DNA of 64,000 bases from Chondrilla cf. caribensis (GCA_964020155.1 OZ026561.1:1879047-1943046); one strand, 5' to 3'; positions 29,217 through 42,200 are shown, counted from the stretch's first letter. Notes: generated from the letters alone by a model not told the origin. Translations and numbers: made by a program.

Positions 29217-32200
29217 TCACTTCAAAGTTTGAATGAACCGTTCCACTTGTCCGTTTGATGCTGGGTGGTATGGAGCCGAGCGAATGTGCTTTACTCCATT
29301 TAGCTTGAGAAATTGAGCAAACTCATCAGAGGTGAACTGCGGTCCATTATCAGACACGACTTGTTCTGGTAAGCCATAGCGAGCAAAAAGGGAGCGAAGC
29401 ACCTCAATGGTACTTGCAGATGTTGTGCTTGACATGATGGCAACTTCTGGCCACTTCGAGTGTGCGTCGACCAGCACGAAAAGCATTTTTCCCAAAAATG
29501 GACCAGCAAAATCAAGGTGCAACCTCTTCCATGGGGCGTTCGGCCACACCCAGGGATGAAGGGGAGCTACCGGTGGAGATGACTTCACGGCTTGACAGGC
29601 ATTGCAGGTCTTGGAAACCGATTCGATATCCTTATCCAATCCACCCCACCAGAAATAGCTGCGGGCAACTGCCTTCATCCGAGTTGTACCTGGATGATTG
29701 AAGTGTAGAGATTGGAGCACGACTGCTTTGAGTGCTTCTGGAATAACTACCCGAATACCCCACATCAGACAGCCGACTTCGAGACTAAGCTCATTCTGTT
29801 TGTCTTTAAACATGTGCAGCTCTGGTGGAACCTGAGAAGGCCAACCATTCAGCACATACTCACATACTCGACTGAGTAGTTTATCAGACCGAGTAGCTTT
29901 CTGCACGTCAGCCACAGTGACCGGCAAAGCTTGTATCTGCCCTATGTTGAAGAGCTTGCAGACATCATCGGTGCTGGCGGAACGATTGGTAGGCAATGGA
30001 AGCCGAGATAGCCCATCAGCATTGCTGTGAAGCTGTGAAGGCTTGTAAGAGATGTGGTAGTCATAGGCTGACAGCAGAACTGCCCACCTTTGGAGTCGAG
30101 CGGCAGCGAGGGCAGGAATGCCCTTCTTTGGACCAAAAATGGCGGTAAGTGGCTTATGGTCTGTGATAAGGGAAAATTTCCTGCCATAGAGAAACTGGTG
30201 GAATCGTTTAACTCCAAATACTAACGACAAAGCCTCTTTCTCAATTTGCGCATAATTCCGTTCGCTGTCTGTGAGGGAGCGAGATGCAAACGCAATGGGT
30301 CTCTCCATGCCATCTGAGCAGACATGAGAGATCACTGCACCCACCCCATACGCCGAAGCATCCGTAGCTAGATTGATAGGTAGGTCGGGGTTGTAATGGG
30401 TGAGCACTGGTGCAGACACTAACTTCTCCTTGGTTTCTGTAAACGCTTGAGCACACTCCTGAGACCATACCCACTTGGTGTCTGACTTGAGGAGGTCGTT
30501 GAGAGGCCGTAGTAGGGTGGCCAAATTGGAAACAAACTTCCCGTAGTAATTTACTAGGCCCAGGAAAGCACGCAGCTCCGTGGTGTTGGTCGGTGGGGGT
30601 GCCTGCAGTATGGCATCCACCTTCTCTGGGGTAGCACGGATACCCGAGGCATCGACTATGTGGCCAAGGTACTCCACTGAAGGCATCAAAAACCTGCATT
30701 TGTCCTTGCGTAGCCGAAATCCATGTTGCTGCAAACAATCCAGGACTGAATCCAGGGTGCTCAAGTGCTCAGCTACTTCCGATGAACTAATGAGGATGTC
30801 GTCAATATAGCAGATAACGCCTTGTTTCCCTTGCAGAACGGTGTCCATCAATTTCTGAAACAATGCTGGAGCTGAAGCCACTCCAAATGGGAGCCGTCGA
30901 TACCGATATAGCCCTTGGTGCGTGTTGATTGTGGTAAGCTTAGTGGATGTTTCATCCAGCTGGTATTGCAGATACGCCTGCGACAGATCTAGCTTTGTGA
31001 AGACTGTCCCACCACTTAAGGTGGCAAACAGGTCCTCCGGACGAGGCAGGGGATACTGCTCAATGGCCATTACTGGGTTCACCGTGAGTCGATAATCTCC
31101 ACAAATGCGGTATGTCCCATCCTTTTTTGGCACTGCTACGATGGGTGTTGCCCAGTCACTATGCGTGACCTTTTCCAAAATACCTTCATTCTCAAGGCGG
31201 TCTAACTCGCGTCCCACCGCATCCTTAGTGGCGAATGGTACTGGCCGAGCTTTGTAAAATTTGGGCTTGGCATCATCTTGGACTTGTAAAGAAACCCGGT
31301 ATGGCTCGATTGATCCCAATCCATCCTGGAATACAGATGAATGGCGATCCAAAACGGTGTGTAATTTCTGCATTTTGACGGAGTGCAACTGAGAAATCTG
31401 CTTCCAATCCAGCCTGAGATATTTGAGCCAGTTCCTTCCCAAAAGGGTAGGACCGTTCCCCGTGACGACAACCAGTACGAGCTTGGCTTCTTGTTCCCCG
31501 TGCTGAACCTTCACATTGAGTTGCCCGACAACTGGGACAGGTTCCCCTGTATAGGTTTTCAAGATAACCGATGAAGGATGGAGGCGGAGCTTTGGAAAGT
31601 GAGATTTCCTGGTCTGGTCGGCAATAATTGAAATATCCGCCCCGGTGTCGACTTCCATCTCAAGCGGTAACCCCTGCACTTGGAGTGTGACGCGAATGGC
31701 GTCGGGTGAATCTCCGAGCTTGTGAAGAAGGTATTCGTCATCACTGTCCACAGGCACGTCTGTGTGTACTTGGTGGGTCTTCCCAGGTTTGTGAGAAGAC
31801 TTGGACTTGGGGGGCTGCTTGTTCACTTTTCTCTTTGAGCGACACGCTGGTGCAATGTGACCTCGTTTGCCACAAGCATGGCATTCAGCCTCCTTAAACT
31901 TGCACTCACTGGGACCATGCCCAGGACGATTACAGCGGTAGCAGGCTTGTTGTGGTGCGACCCTCCGTGCAGAGCATTGCAATTTCTTGGTAAATTGGTC
32001 TGGAGACTTGAAAGCTTTAGTGTCCCTATCGGCTGCTTCCATAGCCAAAGCAATTTCCATGGCTTTAGCGTAGGAGAGGTCTACTTCTGAAAGTAGGCGG
32101 CGTTGAATAGATTCGTGGCGAAGCCCACACACAAAACGATCACGTAATGCTTCTTCTAAGTTGTCCCCGAATTTACAATGAGTAGCAAGCTTCCTGATAG

Positions 32201-32528
32201 CTGCATCAAAAGCGGTGATACTCTCTCCCACAGCCTGGTCTCGCTTGTGAAAGTGAAAGCGCTGCGATATAATAGCACGTTTGGGCTCATAATGTTGTCG
32301 TAAGGTGTCTGCTATGGTCTTGAAGGACTTCGTTTTGGGTGCCGCGGGAGACAAAAGATCGCTGAGGAGAGAATAGGTGGTGGCACCCACAGAACTGAGG
32401 AAAATGGGGACTTGACGATCGTCTGGGACGTCGTTAGCAGCAAAGAACAGTTCAACCCGCTCCAGATAAGACTTGATGTCGTCGCTGTCGGCATTGAATT
32501 CGGACAAGGTACCGTACAGGGAGGCCAT
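29217..32528 (-). CDS. gag-pol of the retrotransposon, stopped in integrase
   Basis: 1103 codons from the ATG at 32528, 18 bases after the primer site. An earlier ATG at 32579 lies in the LTR and is unlikely. The order is: gag domain; two CCHC zinc knuckles (CYRCNRPGHGPSEC from about residue 196, then CHACGKRGHIAPAC); aspartic protease with DTGA at about 294; reverse transcriptase with YIDD at about 574; RNase H (TDASAYGVGAV, ITDHKPL); and integrase with an HHCC zinc domain and catalytic D1006, D1060 and E1096. The spacing of the last two is 35, as in the DD35E family. The frame ends with TGA seven codons after the catalytic Glu. Gag and pol are in one frame with no frameshift site. By family it copies its RNA to DNA and integrates it. 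Confidence 0.92.
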   Translation of the reverse strand: MASLYGTLSEFNADSDDIKSYLERVELFFAANDVPDDRQVPIFLSSVGATTYSLLSDLLSPAAPKTKSFKTIADTLRQHYEPKRAIISQRFHFHKRDQAVGESITAFDAAIRKLATHCKFGDNLEEALRDRFVCGLRHESIQRRLLSEVDLSYAKAMEIALAMEAADRDTKAFKSPDQFTKKLQCSARRVAPQQACYRCNRPGHGPSECKFKEAECHACGKRGHIAPACRSKRKVNKQPPKSKSSHKPGKTHQVHTDVPVDSDDEYLLHKLGDSPDAIRVTLQVQGLPLEMEVDTGADISIIADQTRKSHFPKLRLHPSSVILKTYTGEPVPVVGQLNVKVQHGEQEAKLVLVVVTGNGPTLLGRNWLKYLRLDWKQISQLHSVKMQKLHTVLDRHSSVFQDGLGSIEPYRVSLQVQDDAKPKFYKARPVPFATKDAVGRELDRLENEGILEKVTHSDWATPIVAVPKKDGTYRICGDYRLTVNPVMAIEQYPLPRPEDLFATLSGGTVFTKLDLSQAYLQYQLDETSTKLTTINTHQGLYRYRRLPFGVASAPALFQKLMDTVLQGKQGVICYIDDILISSSEVAEHLSTLDSVLDCLQQHGFRLRKDKCRFLMPSVEYLGHIVDASGIRATPEKVDAILQAPPPTNTTELRAFLGLVNYYGKFVSNLATLLRPLNDLLKSDTKWVWSQECAQAFTETKEKLVSAPVLTHYNPDLPINLATDASAYGVGAVISHVCSDGMERPIAFASRSLTDSERNYAQIEKEALSLVFGVKRFHQFLYGRKFSLITDHKPLTAIFGPKKGIPALAAARLQRWAVLLSAYDYHISYKPSQLHSNADGLSRLPLPTNRSASTDDVCKLFNIGQIQALPVTVADVQKATRSDKLLSRVCEYVLNGWPSQVPPELHMFKDKQNELSLEVGCLMWGIRVVIPEALKAVVLQSLHFNHPGTTRMKAVARSYFWWGGLDKDIESVSKTCNACQAVKSSPPVAPLHPWVWPNAPWKRLHLDFAGPFLGKMLFVLVDAHSKWPEVAIMSSTTSASTIEVLRSLFARYGLPEQVVSDNGPQFTSDEFAQFLKLNGVKHIRSAPYHPASNGQVERFIQTLK

Positions 32529-32545
32529 AGTGCGTGGGATCCAAA

Positions 32546-32558
32546 ATCCTCGTCGCCA
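32546..32558 (-). promoter_or_regulatory. tRNA primer binding site
   Basis: On the minus strand TGGCGACGAGGAT, two bases inside the 5' LTR. It is complementary to the 3' end of a serine tRNA (acceptor end ATCCTCGTCG plus CCA, as I recall for animal tRNA-Ser GCU). Confidence 0.8.
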
Positions 32559-32560
32559 AC

Positions 32561-32784
32561 TGTGATATCGCTCACTCAAAGTAAAACGAATATCAACTAC
32601 TCTAAACTAGGTCGGCACGACTACAAATCGAACTGATTATTTCACTTAATTCAAGAGGAAAATCACTGAACACGTGGTCACACCATAGATACTAAAAATA
32701 GCATTATGTAATAATAATGAAATAGAACAGATAATTAATCAAGATCAAACACTCATGCAAACACAAAACACTTCAGTCAGTACA
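32561..32784 (-). repeat. 5' LTR of the retrotransposon
   Basis: 224 bases, same ends and length as the other LTR. It should hold the promoter of the element, read leftwards. Confidence 0.95.
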
Positions 32785-32789
32785 ATTAC
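32785..32789. repeat. Target site duplication, right copy
   Basis: ATTAC, matching 28393-28397. Confidence 0.9.
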
Positions 32790-33055
32790 TTCCGGTGATT
32801 ATTCAATTAATCTATTGGCTCCCATGCACTCAAAAGCAATTTGAAATTTTTAGCTAATTTCCAGCCCTATTAATCATGTAAATTATTGCTATAGTATTAA
32901 TTATGAAATTTCCATACATATAGAAATTAATCATTTTATGGCCACTTTCGAATCAATTATAGACTGTATGAAAGTGAGCATTCAGTCTACGACCATAATT
33001 ATGTACAATATATTATATATATATAATTATATAGCAATTCGGATATATAGTTGTG

Positions 33056-33059
<4 letters not shown>

Positions 33060-33152
<93 letters not shown>
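33060..33152. repeat. GT microsatellite
   Basis: An uninterrupted GT run of about 92 bases. Confidence 0.95.
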
Positions 33153-33153
<1 letters not shown>

Positions 33154-33229
33154 CATATATATGCTAATTTCATAAAAGATACATATTAAACCAAATCAGT
33201 GTACATTTGATTCTATTCCAGCTATAACA

Positions 33230-34640
33230 AAATTAATACGATACATTGTATCCGCTACACCCAGTTATAGATTTCAAATGTAAACCCCATGCACAGCATA
33301 ACATTCATTAGCTTACGTACATTACAGTATTGTTATATACTCCATTGACATAATATATGATTCTATGTTACAAGTGTTGACCCATGCTGTGTGTAAACTA
33401 TCCCATCATACGATATTGTTTTTTCTCCTAAAACATGGTGTTTGTAGTTCAATTATTAAATTAGAATTCATACATGTGTATGTGTGGGAGAGTGCACATG
33501 ATTAAAATGGGTTCTTTTTGTATTTGTTACACCTAGATTTGGAATGTAAGCTCTATGCACAGCATAATAATAATTATGTATAACAACTTATGTAACAGTA
33601 TTGTGATATTTCATTCTCCATGACTAATATGATTTCATGTTTCAAGTGTTGACCCATGCTGTATCAATGGATCAAATCACTGGATTTATGCCAATCAGAT
33701 GAAAGAGACTAAAGTTTCTATCAGCTGGGGAACCAAATTCCTATTTGATGGCAACCAGTGATTACGTCCCAGTCGTCCAAATCATCAAAAAGGGGAACCA
33801 CAGACATCTGTTTTATTCTCATTTGAGCTCATCTTTGTGGTACACCCTGTACATCAGTTGGATGACTGTCCTCATCTTACCATTCTGACACACAAGTGAA
33901 CACTTGTGGTCTTCATGATAAGAGAGGATAAATGAGCCATGCAGTCAAGGCGTGACTGCTCGCTCTGATGGTGGGGGAAGGCCGGACTTCAGTCCCCCAG
34001 CTGATAGAAACTTTAGTCTCTTTCAGCTGGTTGGCATAAATCCAGTGATTTATTTTGTCAATCTTAGGCCTTTCACAGGCTTATGTGCAACAAGACATTC
34101 CCCAACCACATTTCATTCTCATTGACATCTATGTTTCCCTGTTTCAAGTGTTGACCCATGCTGTGTGTGAACTATCCCACCATATGTAGATGTTATTGTT
34201 TATCCTCAAAAACATGGTAACACGTGTTTGCATTTTAAATATTACATTAGAACTCGTACATGTGTATGAGTGGGAGAGTGCACTTGAACTAAATGGGTTC
34301 TTTGTTGTTGTGTTAGCTAGACCTATATAGATTTGGAAGGCCCTATGCACGGCATAATAATACATTATACATAACAACTTAACTGTAACAGTATTGTGAT
34401 ATTCATTCTCCATGACATATATATGATATCACGTTTCAAGTTTTGACCTGTGTTGTGTGTGGACTATCCCACCATATGTTATTGTTTTTTCTTCTAAAAC
34501 ATGGTGTTTGTATTTTAATATTAGATTAGAATACATACATGTGTATGTGTGGGAGAGTGCATTTGATTTGAATGGATTCCTTGTTTGTGTAACCTAGATA
34601 TTGAATGTCGTCCCTATGCACATTAAAAAGTGGATATTTC
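33230..34640. repeat. Tandem array of diverged ~300-base repeats
   Basis: A unit with GTTGACCCATGCTGTGTGT, AAAACATGGTGTTTGT, ACATGTGTATGTGTGGGAGA and CTATGCACAGCATAAT recurs from about 33380, 34150 and 34440, with a partial copy before. A worn copy may lie at 35190-35310. One copy is interrupted by the element at 33676. Confidence 0.8.
33676..34103. mobile_element. Inverted-repeat element, copy 1
   Basis: ATCACTGGATTTATGCC and its complement at 34033-34049 are the outer parts of inverted arms of about 55 bases (with AAAGTTTCTATCAGCTGGGG). A tail GTCAATCTTAGGCC to CATTCCCC is shared with copy 2 at 45727-45774. No coding capacity. Confidence 0.78.
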
Positions 34641-36146
34641 ACAGCTCATATATCAATTATTATAAAGAATGTACATGTATCATGAATACATTAAGATATG
34701 ATAGCAATGTTGCCAGGAACTAAAATAAGCACCTTTTAAACTGCAAATTCAGTGTATAAAGCCCTGATCGTTGTATAATGCTTCAAAGTATCTCATTGCT
34801 CAATGTTTACACTAGCAGTGGATGCCTTACTGGTTGACAGATGGACACTCGAATTATAGCATATCAAACACACTCACCATCCCGACTCAGCATTATGCCG
34901 CTGTTGAAACTATACCGAAAAAGGATTTAGACCTTGTACATATAATTATATCATCATCTATCAATGATTTTCTACCCAATGCTGGTTCTTGATATGTCAT
35001 CATGATAGTAAGTGAGTAGCCATGTAAATCGATGTGGGTATAGGTGTAGGTGTGTTATTCACATATAAGATGTTATCAATATACCCATGACATGCCTATA
35101 ATATATTTATATAATATATTATACAATGTGTTATTATGACTCTGGTTTAGTAGTATTTGATATATTAAGTTTAACGCCTCATCATGTCTACACGTGGATT
35201 CTTATGGTGTGTGGTTCATGCGTACACATGTTGTTTTCATTAGAAACATAATGTTGACGTCTAGAATTAAATTAGAATATGTACAAGTGCATATGTGAGA
35301 AACTACCTATGTACAAAGTGATGAAGGACTTTTTTGATGACATGGTATGAGTTGTGATGCATGAAATTTGTACCTTCATTTTGATGTTGTGTTTTATGGA
35401 TATAATCAGTCAATGATATAGTTTAATATGCATTCATTGGATTTTTACACATTACATTGATGAACATTAGTATCAATCCCTTTATATGTTAGTCATAATA
35501 GTGGTTGTTACCAAATTTGAAGCTTTCACTGGGAAATTAAAGCATGCATAAAAACAATATGACACAAATCAAAACTCATTCACAAGTACATATTTTATGA
35601 TCCAAAAATTATTTTCTCCTGAAAGTGAAGGCAATAGTCATGTGTATGCAAACCTCACATCTGCAAGTATACAAGATATCAAGCTTCTAATTTCATAATA
35701 TTGATTAGCACTATACTTCAGACACGTTTTGGCAATATCTGTGAAAGAGTCCCCTATAATCCATCATCCAAATTCCAAATTTGTTCTTATCATTATCCAT
35801 ATTTTGTTTAATCAGTAAAACCACAAAATTTAAATTAATTATGTACATGGTATATAGTTATCATAATAATATAATGCTATAAAACACTATTAGTAATAAT
35901 AATGATAATACTTGCAAGCCAGCTGCATAACATTAGCAGTTATTCATAATCATTACTATATACCTACCCTTATAGTTGATTGGTTCTAAAAATTGGATTA
36001 AATCTTTATTTTGTGCTCATGCAGTTGGTAGACATTTTATTAAAATTATAGTGTACAAACAACATGACCATAACATAAGTACTATCATATTACTACTCTC
36101 ACATTGATTGACCCATGAACCCACCTTTTGGCTCAAGCTGAGCTTC

Positions 36147-36154
36147 TATAAATA
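36147..36154 (+). promoter_or_regulatory. Candidate TATA box of gene 4
   Basis: TATAAATA, 69 bases before the start codon. The leader after it aligns to that of gene 3. Confidence 0.6.
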
Positions 36155-36215
36155 GACTCTGTTCATTGGTATAGGAAAGAGTTGGAGAGCGAAATTTCTA
36201 GAAGTCTTGACAAAT

Positions 36216-36282
36216 ATGAAACATTGTTTCATATTCTTACCATCACTATTCTTACTGGTGTCATTTGTTGTACCTAGTGAAG
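36216..36282 (+). CDS. Gene 4 exon 1: signal peptide
   Basis: MKHCFIFLPSLFLLVSFVVP then SE, ending in phase 1 at GAAG|GTAAAG. The hydrophobic core and the MKHCFIFL start match gene 3. Confidence 0.9.
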
Positions 36283-39200
36283 GTAAAGAGTACTACCCTA
36301 CATAGTGATTTTATCCCATAGTATGAATATTATCTCTATGAAATGCAAATATACACTCAAAATGTTTGTGTATTATTATTTTAACTTTTACCTATAATTC
36401 TCCTTACAGGCAATTGTTCATGTCCAGCTCCTCCAGCCTATGGACACACCTCCATTTGTTCTGGGTCTGTATCTCCAGGGCATGAGCTTACCTATTACTG
36501 TGGTAGTTGGTATACCATTGTTGGAGAAACAAGTAGAACTTGTCAGGTGAATGGTGCCTGGACAGGGAGCGGCCCATCCTGTGTTAGAGGTGAATATGCA
36601 TGCTGTTTTGGGCTTCCACCTCACAATATCTAGAGTATACATGAATTGTCAATGAATTTGTAGGAAGCAAGAGGATCTAACCCCTCAATGATATTGTAGT
36701 GGTCACAATTTTAATAGTCATCAATAGCATAATATATTTTTGTTATTCCCTTCAGAAGTGATTCTGTAGTACCTAAACATAGTCTACCATGTGCTACATT
36801 GCAAGACTATATACTTACACATTACCCAGCAGATCATTAATAATTGAGGTCATGGCTATTCATGTGTATTTATAACCTTATCAATTAAAAGCAGTGTATA
36901 AATGAGTCTCAGAGTCTACGGTCACACACAAATGTACAACAGTATGACAAAGTTGAGTCACACATTTTGCATTAGTTTACATTGGAAAAGGAGAAAATCA
37001 AAATTGTTATCGTTGAAAATTGAATACTGTAGTCTAGTGCATGAGTAATCTGACGAGATCCAAATATTTTTGTACCCAAATTCAAGCTTAATACATATGG
37101 TGTTCTTTAATCTTTACTGTGTGAGAAAGGATATGCTGTATTAATTATAATATCATTCTTGCAAATTATGTACAGGTTGTGAGTGTCCTACTCTACGTAA
37201 TGGATATACTAGGAGGTGCAATTCATATCAGGGAAAATATATTGCTACATCTTTTGACTACTACTGTAATAGTGGATATCATCGTGTTGGAAGTAGCTAT
37301 AGATATTGTCGGTCTGATGGCACCTGGGCACCGAGCCTCCCAATTTGTGTGAGAAGTTAGTTCAATGAATCACAACCTGCATGATCTTTAAATTTATATT
37401 CCTCCTTATGTAAATGCGCATATATGCAGGTACCCCATGTCAGTGTCCACCCGCTCCAGCTAATGGTAGAACATCCTCATGCTCTGGAACAGCCAGTGTT
37501 GGTTCAAGACTTTATTACTATTGTAACAGTGGTTACTACCAAGAAGGAAGTAGCTATAGGACATGTTTACCTTTTGGTAATTGGACTGATGCACCAACTT
37601 GTAGAAATGGTCTGTTACTGAAACATGTATCATTGCATGTGAGGTTTATTAATAAATCTTTAAATACATTTTGCTACAGTCATACCATGTGTCTGTCCAT
37701 CATCACCCATCAATGGCTTCACAAGTTGTAATGAATCTCATCTTGCTGGTACTGGTACTGGAGTGACATACTCCTGTAACAGTGGTTACACCCTATCAGG
37801 AAGTAGCTATAGGACATGTCAAAACACTGGAAATTGGACTGGTACTGCAGCAACCTGTACTAAAGGTAATAATGCTGTATATACGTCGATGGCAAATATT
37901 CTTATTTAGTCAGATATTAACCCAGCCTAAGTATTTTAGCTATGGGCATAATATTATAATTGAAAATTGATTATAAAACTTAGTAAAAACACCAGATCTT
38001 CTATAATCAATATCGTTTATAAATCCTCAACTATGTACATATAGTTGAGGATTTGAGGATACATGTAATATAAATGGTATGAAACTAATGCATCTGAGAA
38101 AATTTATATCAATATATGTTTGTTTCTCCCCTTGAACACCCATATAATGTACAATGCTATTATAGTCACTCACAAGATTCATCTTACAAATACTGTACAC
38201 TGAAATACATAAGGGAATTTCTCTATACATGTAATAGCATTGAAAAATTCCATTTCACGTACTGTGTACTATTTTGACTGAAGATATCAGATGCTTCAAC
38301 ATCACTAACTGTCTTCTCATGTTTATCTTACAATCATGATACTATAGGATTGAAAAAAATATTATTTGGATATAATATGAATAGATATAATGAATTATAT
38401 ATATTTATGTATAATATTATAATATAAATATAATTAATATAACATAGTTTGTATATATGTGACATAATTTGTTGTCCCAGTTTGTTCCACAAAATGTTGA
38501 TAATCTTACATTTTATTGATAGGTTCTTCAAGTGACTGTTAATAAGGTGTGCACATTAACAATATATCAAAATAATATTATTTAGAATGTATGCACTGAT
38601 TGGATTACATTTCAATATGTGTATGAATTGAGGACTTGAGAGGGGAAAGGGATATCTGAATGATTCCTATAGACACTTCATTTTGGTAAATACCTGATAT
38701 TATATTATATAACAGTGGCATCTTTCACTGAATATATTGCAGATTGCACATGCCCAACTGCTCCGTTGAATGGATACACTACCTCTTGTACTGATACTGA
38801 TCCTGTTGGATCTAGTGTGTACTACTACTGCAACAGTGGATATGTTCGTATTGGCAATAGCTATAGTACATGTCGGACTGGTGGCTATTGGACTAATCCT
38901 AAACCTATTTGTCAGAAGGGTGAGTATACACGTAGTTATTACTTTATAGTAGGATTAGCTCAATTTGATAGGGCATTTCTTGTATTACATTGACATCCAC
39001 CTGCAGTGTTGGAAAGTAAAATATATTGTATGCAAGCAGCAGCATACGTAGGTAGATACTGTGTATAGAATCAATTGCTATAAGACACTAATTTTTATCG
39101 TATTAAGCCCTTTGGCATTGTGTACTAAGTACAATATCTGCTGTTTGGTATTCAATGGATGTTAAATCGATATTATATATATATATATATATATGATATA

Positions 39201-42200
39201 ATATAGCATCATTGATAGTATGTACTCTTATTGTTTGAAATTTTACCAAATAAAAATTTTATATATTTCCCATATGGTTAAATATTGCAATAAATTATGT
39301 GTGATAATGAACAACCATTATTGCTATATGTCAGGGTGTCAATGCCCAACTGCACCAAGGAATGGATACACAAGGTCTTGCTCGGATACAGATCCTGTTG
39401 GATCCTATGTAACCTACTACTGCCACAATGGATATGCTCTCATTGGTGGTCCTCGTTCTAGGAGATGTCAGAGTAGTTATAATTGGACTGGGACTGAACC
39501 TAGATGTCTCAGAAGTGAGTACACACACAGGAACTCATCTCATGTGGATTTATCTATAGGAATTGGCACTGAAGTAAGTCTTAAGTATGCACGGGTCATG
39601 ATGTGAGCGAACCTTCTGTGAGTATCTAAACCCTCTATCATAACAAAGTTAGATGTTTAACCTTAATGGAAAATATGGTTGGGTCCAGCCCACGTGACCA
39701 GTTCTGCCTGCTCTGTCATAATAATGTAGTATTAATCAGGAATACAAGTATTTCAAGTTTCATCAATTTGCTCTTGACTTGACTCAATGACATATTTCTC
39801 TTTAGATACTTGTAATTGCCCTCCATCTCCATCTAATGGATATGTCACCTCTTGTTCAGAAAGTAGATCTGCGGGTGATTATATTTATCACTATTGTAAC
39901 AGTGGATATGGTCTTGTTGGCAATTATACAAGGAGATGTGAATATGGTGGTGATTGGAGCGGAAGTGCTCCTGTTTGTCTGAAAAGTGAGTTAATTAATT
40001 CAGTAATACTTTTGTTGCATACTAGCTGTCCTTTAATGATTCCAATTTACACTTTGCTTATTCCATGGAATTATAAATATCCAGCATACAAACCTCACTA
40101 ACAAGAATCTACCAAAATACAGATTTTCAGATATGACAAACGATTTTTGGGATATTTAGGAATGACCATATCTCTTCACAGTCCTATGGATTATATTTGT
40201 TGTGATGCATGGATTACAAAATAATGACAACATTATTCTCACACCACTAATAATTGATTAGTCCATTTCAAGTACAAAATATACACCTATGAATATGTGG
40301 AACTAGTGCTAAGGATATCAAGTGGTAGACATGATACATATGCATAATATGCGGAGATGTTTACGGTATCTGCTGTGTAAACACATATACACACTTGCAA
40401 ACATTTAATTGAACCATCAACAATCATTGCATCATATGGATTGCATGTAACTTGCCTTCAGCACCTGTGATTTAATTTATCAGAAAATATTTCAGCAGGT
40501 AAATTGCAATTGTACATGTTGCACTCAATTCTCACATTTATAGCATTATAGAAAACAAATTATTGTTTAATATGTGTTGATGTTATGCATGTGAAAGTTG
40601 TCTTTGTGATGTGATTACAGCATAGCCATCATAACATTGCATTGATTCTGACAGTCTGCTCAATATTTCCTTACATTCATTTCTCACTATTCGATCCTTG
40701 TTAACTTTTTACAGAAACGAATACAGTATCTTCAATTTGTATATTATTGTATAATTCTGTAGAGCTAGATTTGTCTGTTAAAATTCATTGTGTATGAAAC
40801 TTGGGTCAATTAAAAGCACCACATGAGGAGTGTCATAGATGGGTAGATGGACAACTATTTCATGTGGCTGAGAAGAATACCACAATAGATTCCATTATGT
40901 TGTATTTAGAATGGCCCAATGGTTTTCTCACATTACGGACAAAGTATAAGAGGTTCCAGCATTTGTGAAGTAGGACAATGCACAATACATAGGGAATGTC
41001 ACTTGCAATGTCATTTATTTCAACTGTTACTATTATAATAAGCCTTTTTGATTTGTACAATATACTATGAGCTACATTTTAGCTCAGAAGATACTGTGCA
41101 TTCTTTGAAAATCTATCCTATTCACTCATTCATGCCATCTCAATAACCTCAGATTGAGTTTTCCACCTGTAGGTTGGGCTATTCAACTTATTCACTTTGC
41201 TTTGTTTTATTATGAAGCATTTGTACTCTGCTTTTCAATTCTTAGAAATTCAGTGTCCATGTCCCTCAAAGCCAGCTAATGGAACCATATTGTCCAACTG
41301 TTCTGGATATCAGTCCTTTGGCTCCTATTTATACTTTTCCTGTGATCCTGACTTTTACCAGTCTAGTGGTGATACCAACAGAAGGTGTTCACCTGGTGGG
41401 ATTTGGAGTGGAAGTGATCTAGTGTGTAAGAAAGGTTAGTAAACTGACCATTATGATAATCAATAATTGTATTGTATAAATTTATATATTTCTCGTCAGA
41501 GAAATCTTGCTCCTGTCCTCCTGCTCCAACCAATGGATCAAGGAATTGTAGTGGAAGAAGTGAAATACCTGTTCATAGTCGTTTGCAGTATAAGTGTAAC
41601 AGTGGATATCATGTTGTTGGTGATGAGTACAGAACATGTCATCCTAGTGGGAATTGGACTGGGAGTACTCCAGTCTGTATCAGAGGTAATAGCCTCCCTC
41701 AATGCACTCCCTCACCACCCTCCTAGTTCAGATGGTTACAAAGTATTAGTATACAAATAAAATATACCAAATTTACAAAGTCACAGAGTTTCTGTTAGCC
41801 AATTTGTTGCACAAATTTACTGTGTGGCATCTTGGATGAATATTTATGCAAATATCTTCCCAGGAGTCCATTCTATAGGCTTGTCATTGCTGTTCAAGTC
41901 CCAGACTCTGTTAGCATTCATTCGGATGAATTGCCATTATTAAAAAATGCTGCCTTTCTCGCTGATTATTGCACTATGATCAAACATCTGATCCATTCAA
42001 ATATTTAATTTTGCAATCCATTGTATTTCATTGACAGCATGTTTACTACTGTGGCATTTACCACTTTCAAGCTACATTACATAACTGTCCATAGACATTT
42101 CATGCAATATAGTACTTTGTGTCTATTTTGTTGAGGGTAATTTGAAATTCATATACTTGAATCACATTCATGTTTATCACCGTAACATGAGAAAATGAAA

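Larger units (their letters stand above)
28398..32784 (-). mobile_element. Ty3/gypsy LTR retrotransposon, almost intact
   Basis: A complete element of 4387 bases on the minus strand, inserted between genes 3 and 4. It has two 224-bp LTRs starting TG and ending CA that differ at two positions, a 5-bp target duplication, a tRNA primer site, a polypurine tract and one long gag-pol frame. The order protease, reverse transcriptase, RNase H, integrase is that of Ty3/gypsy. The clade is not certain; a serine tRNA primer and two zinc knuckles would suit Mag-like elements. The LTR identity of about 99% points to a recent insertion. One in-frame stop in integrase makes this copy probably defective. Confidence 0.95.
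32790..36146. other. Repeat-rich spacer between genes 3 and 4
   Basis: No coding sequence is seen. It holds a GT microsatellite, a decayed array of about 300-base repeats, one inverted-repeat element and AT-rich unique sequence (34650-36146). Confidence 0.6.

Noticed and set aside
29462..32090. Plus-strand and other-frame open frames across the retrotransposon
   Set aside because: Shadows of the minus-strand gag-pol frame, which carries all expected motifs in order.
32529..32579. Earlier ATG of gag-pol at 32579
   Set aside because: It is inside the LTR and before the primer binding site; the ATG at 32528 lies properly after it.
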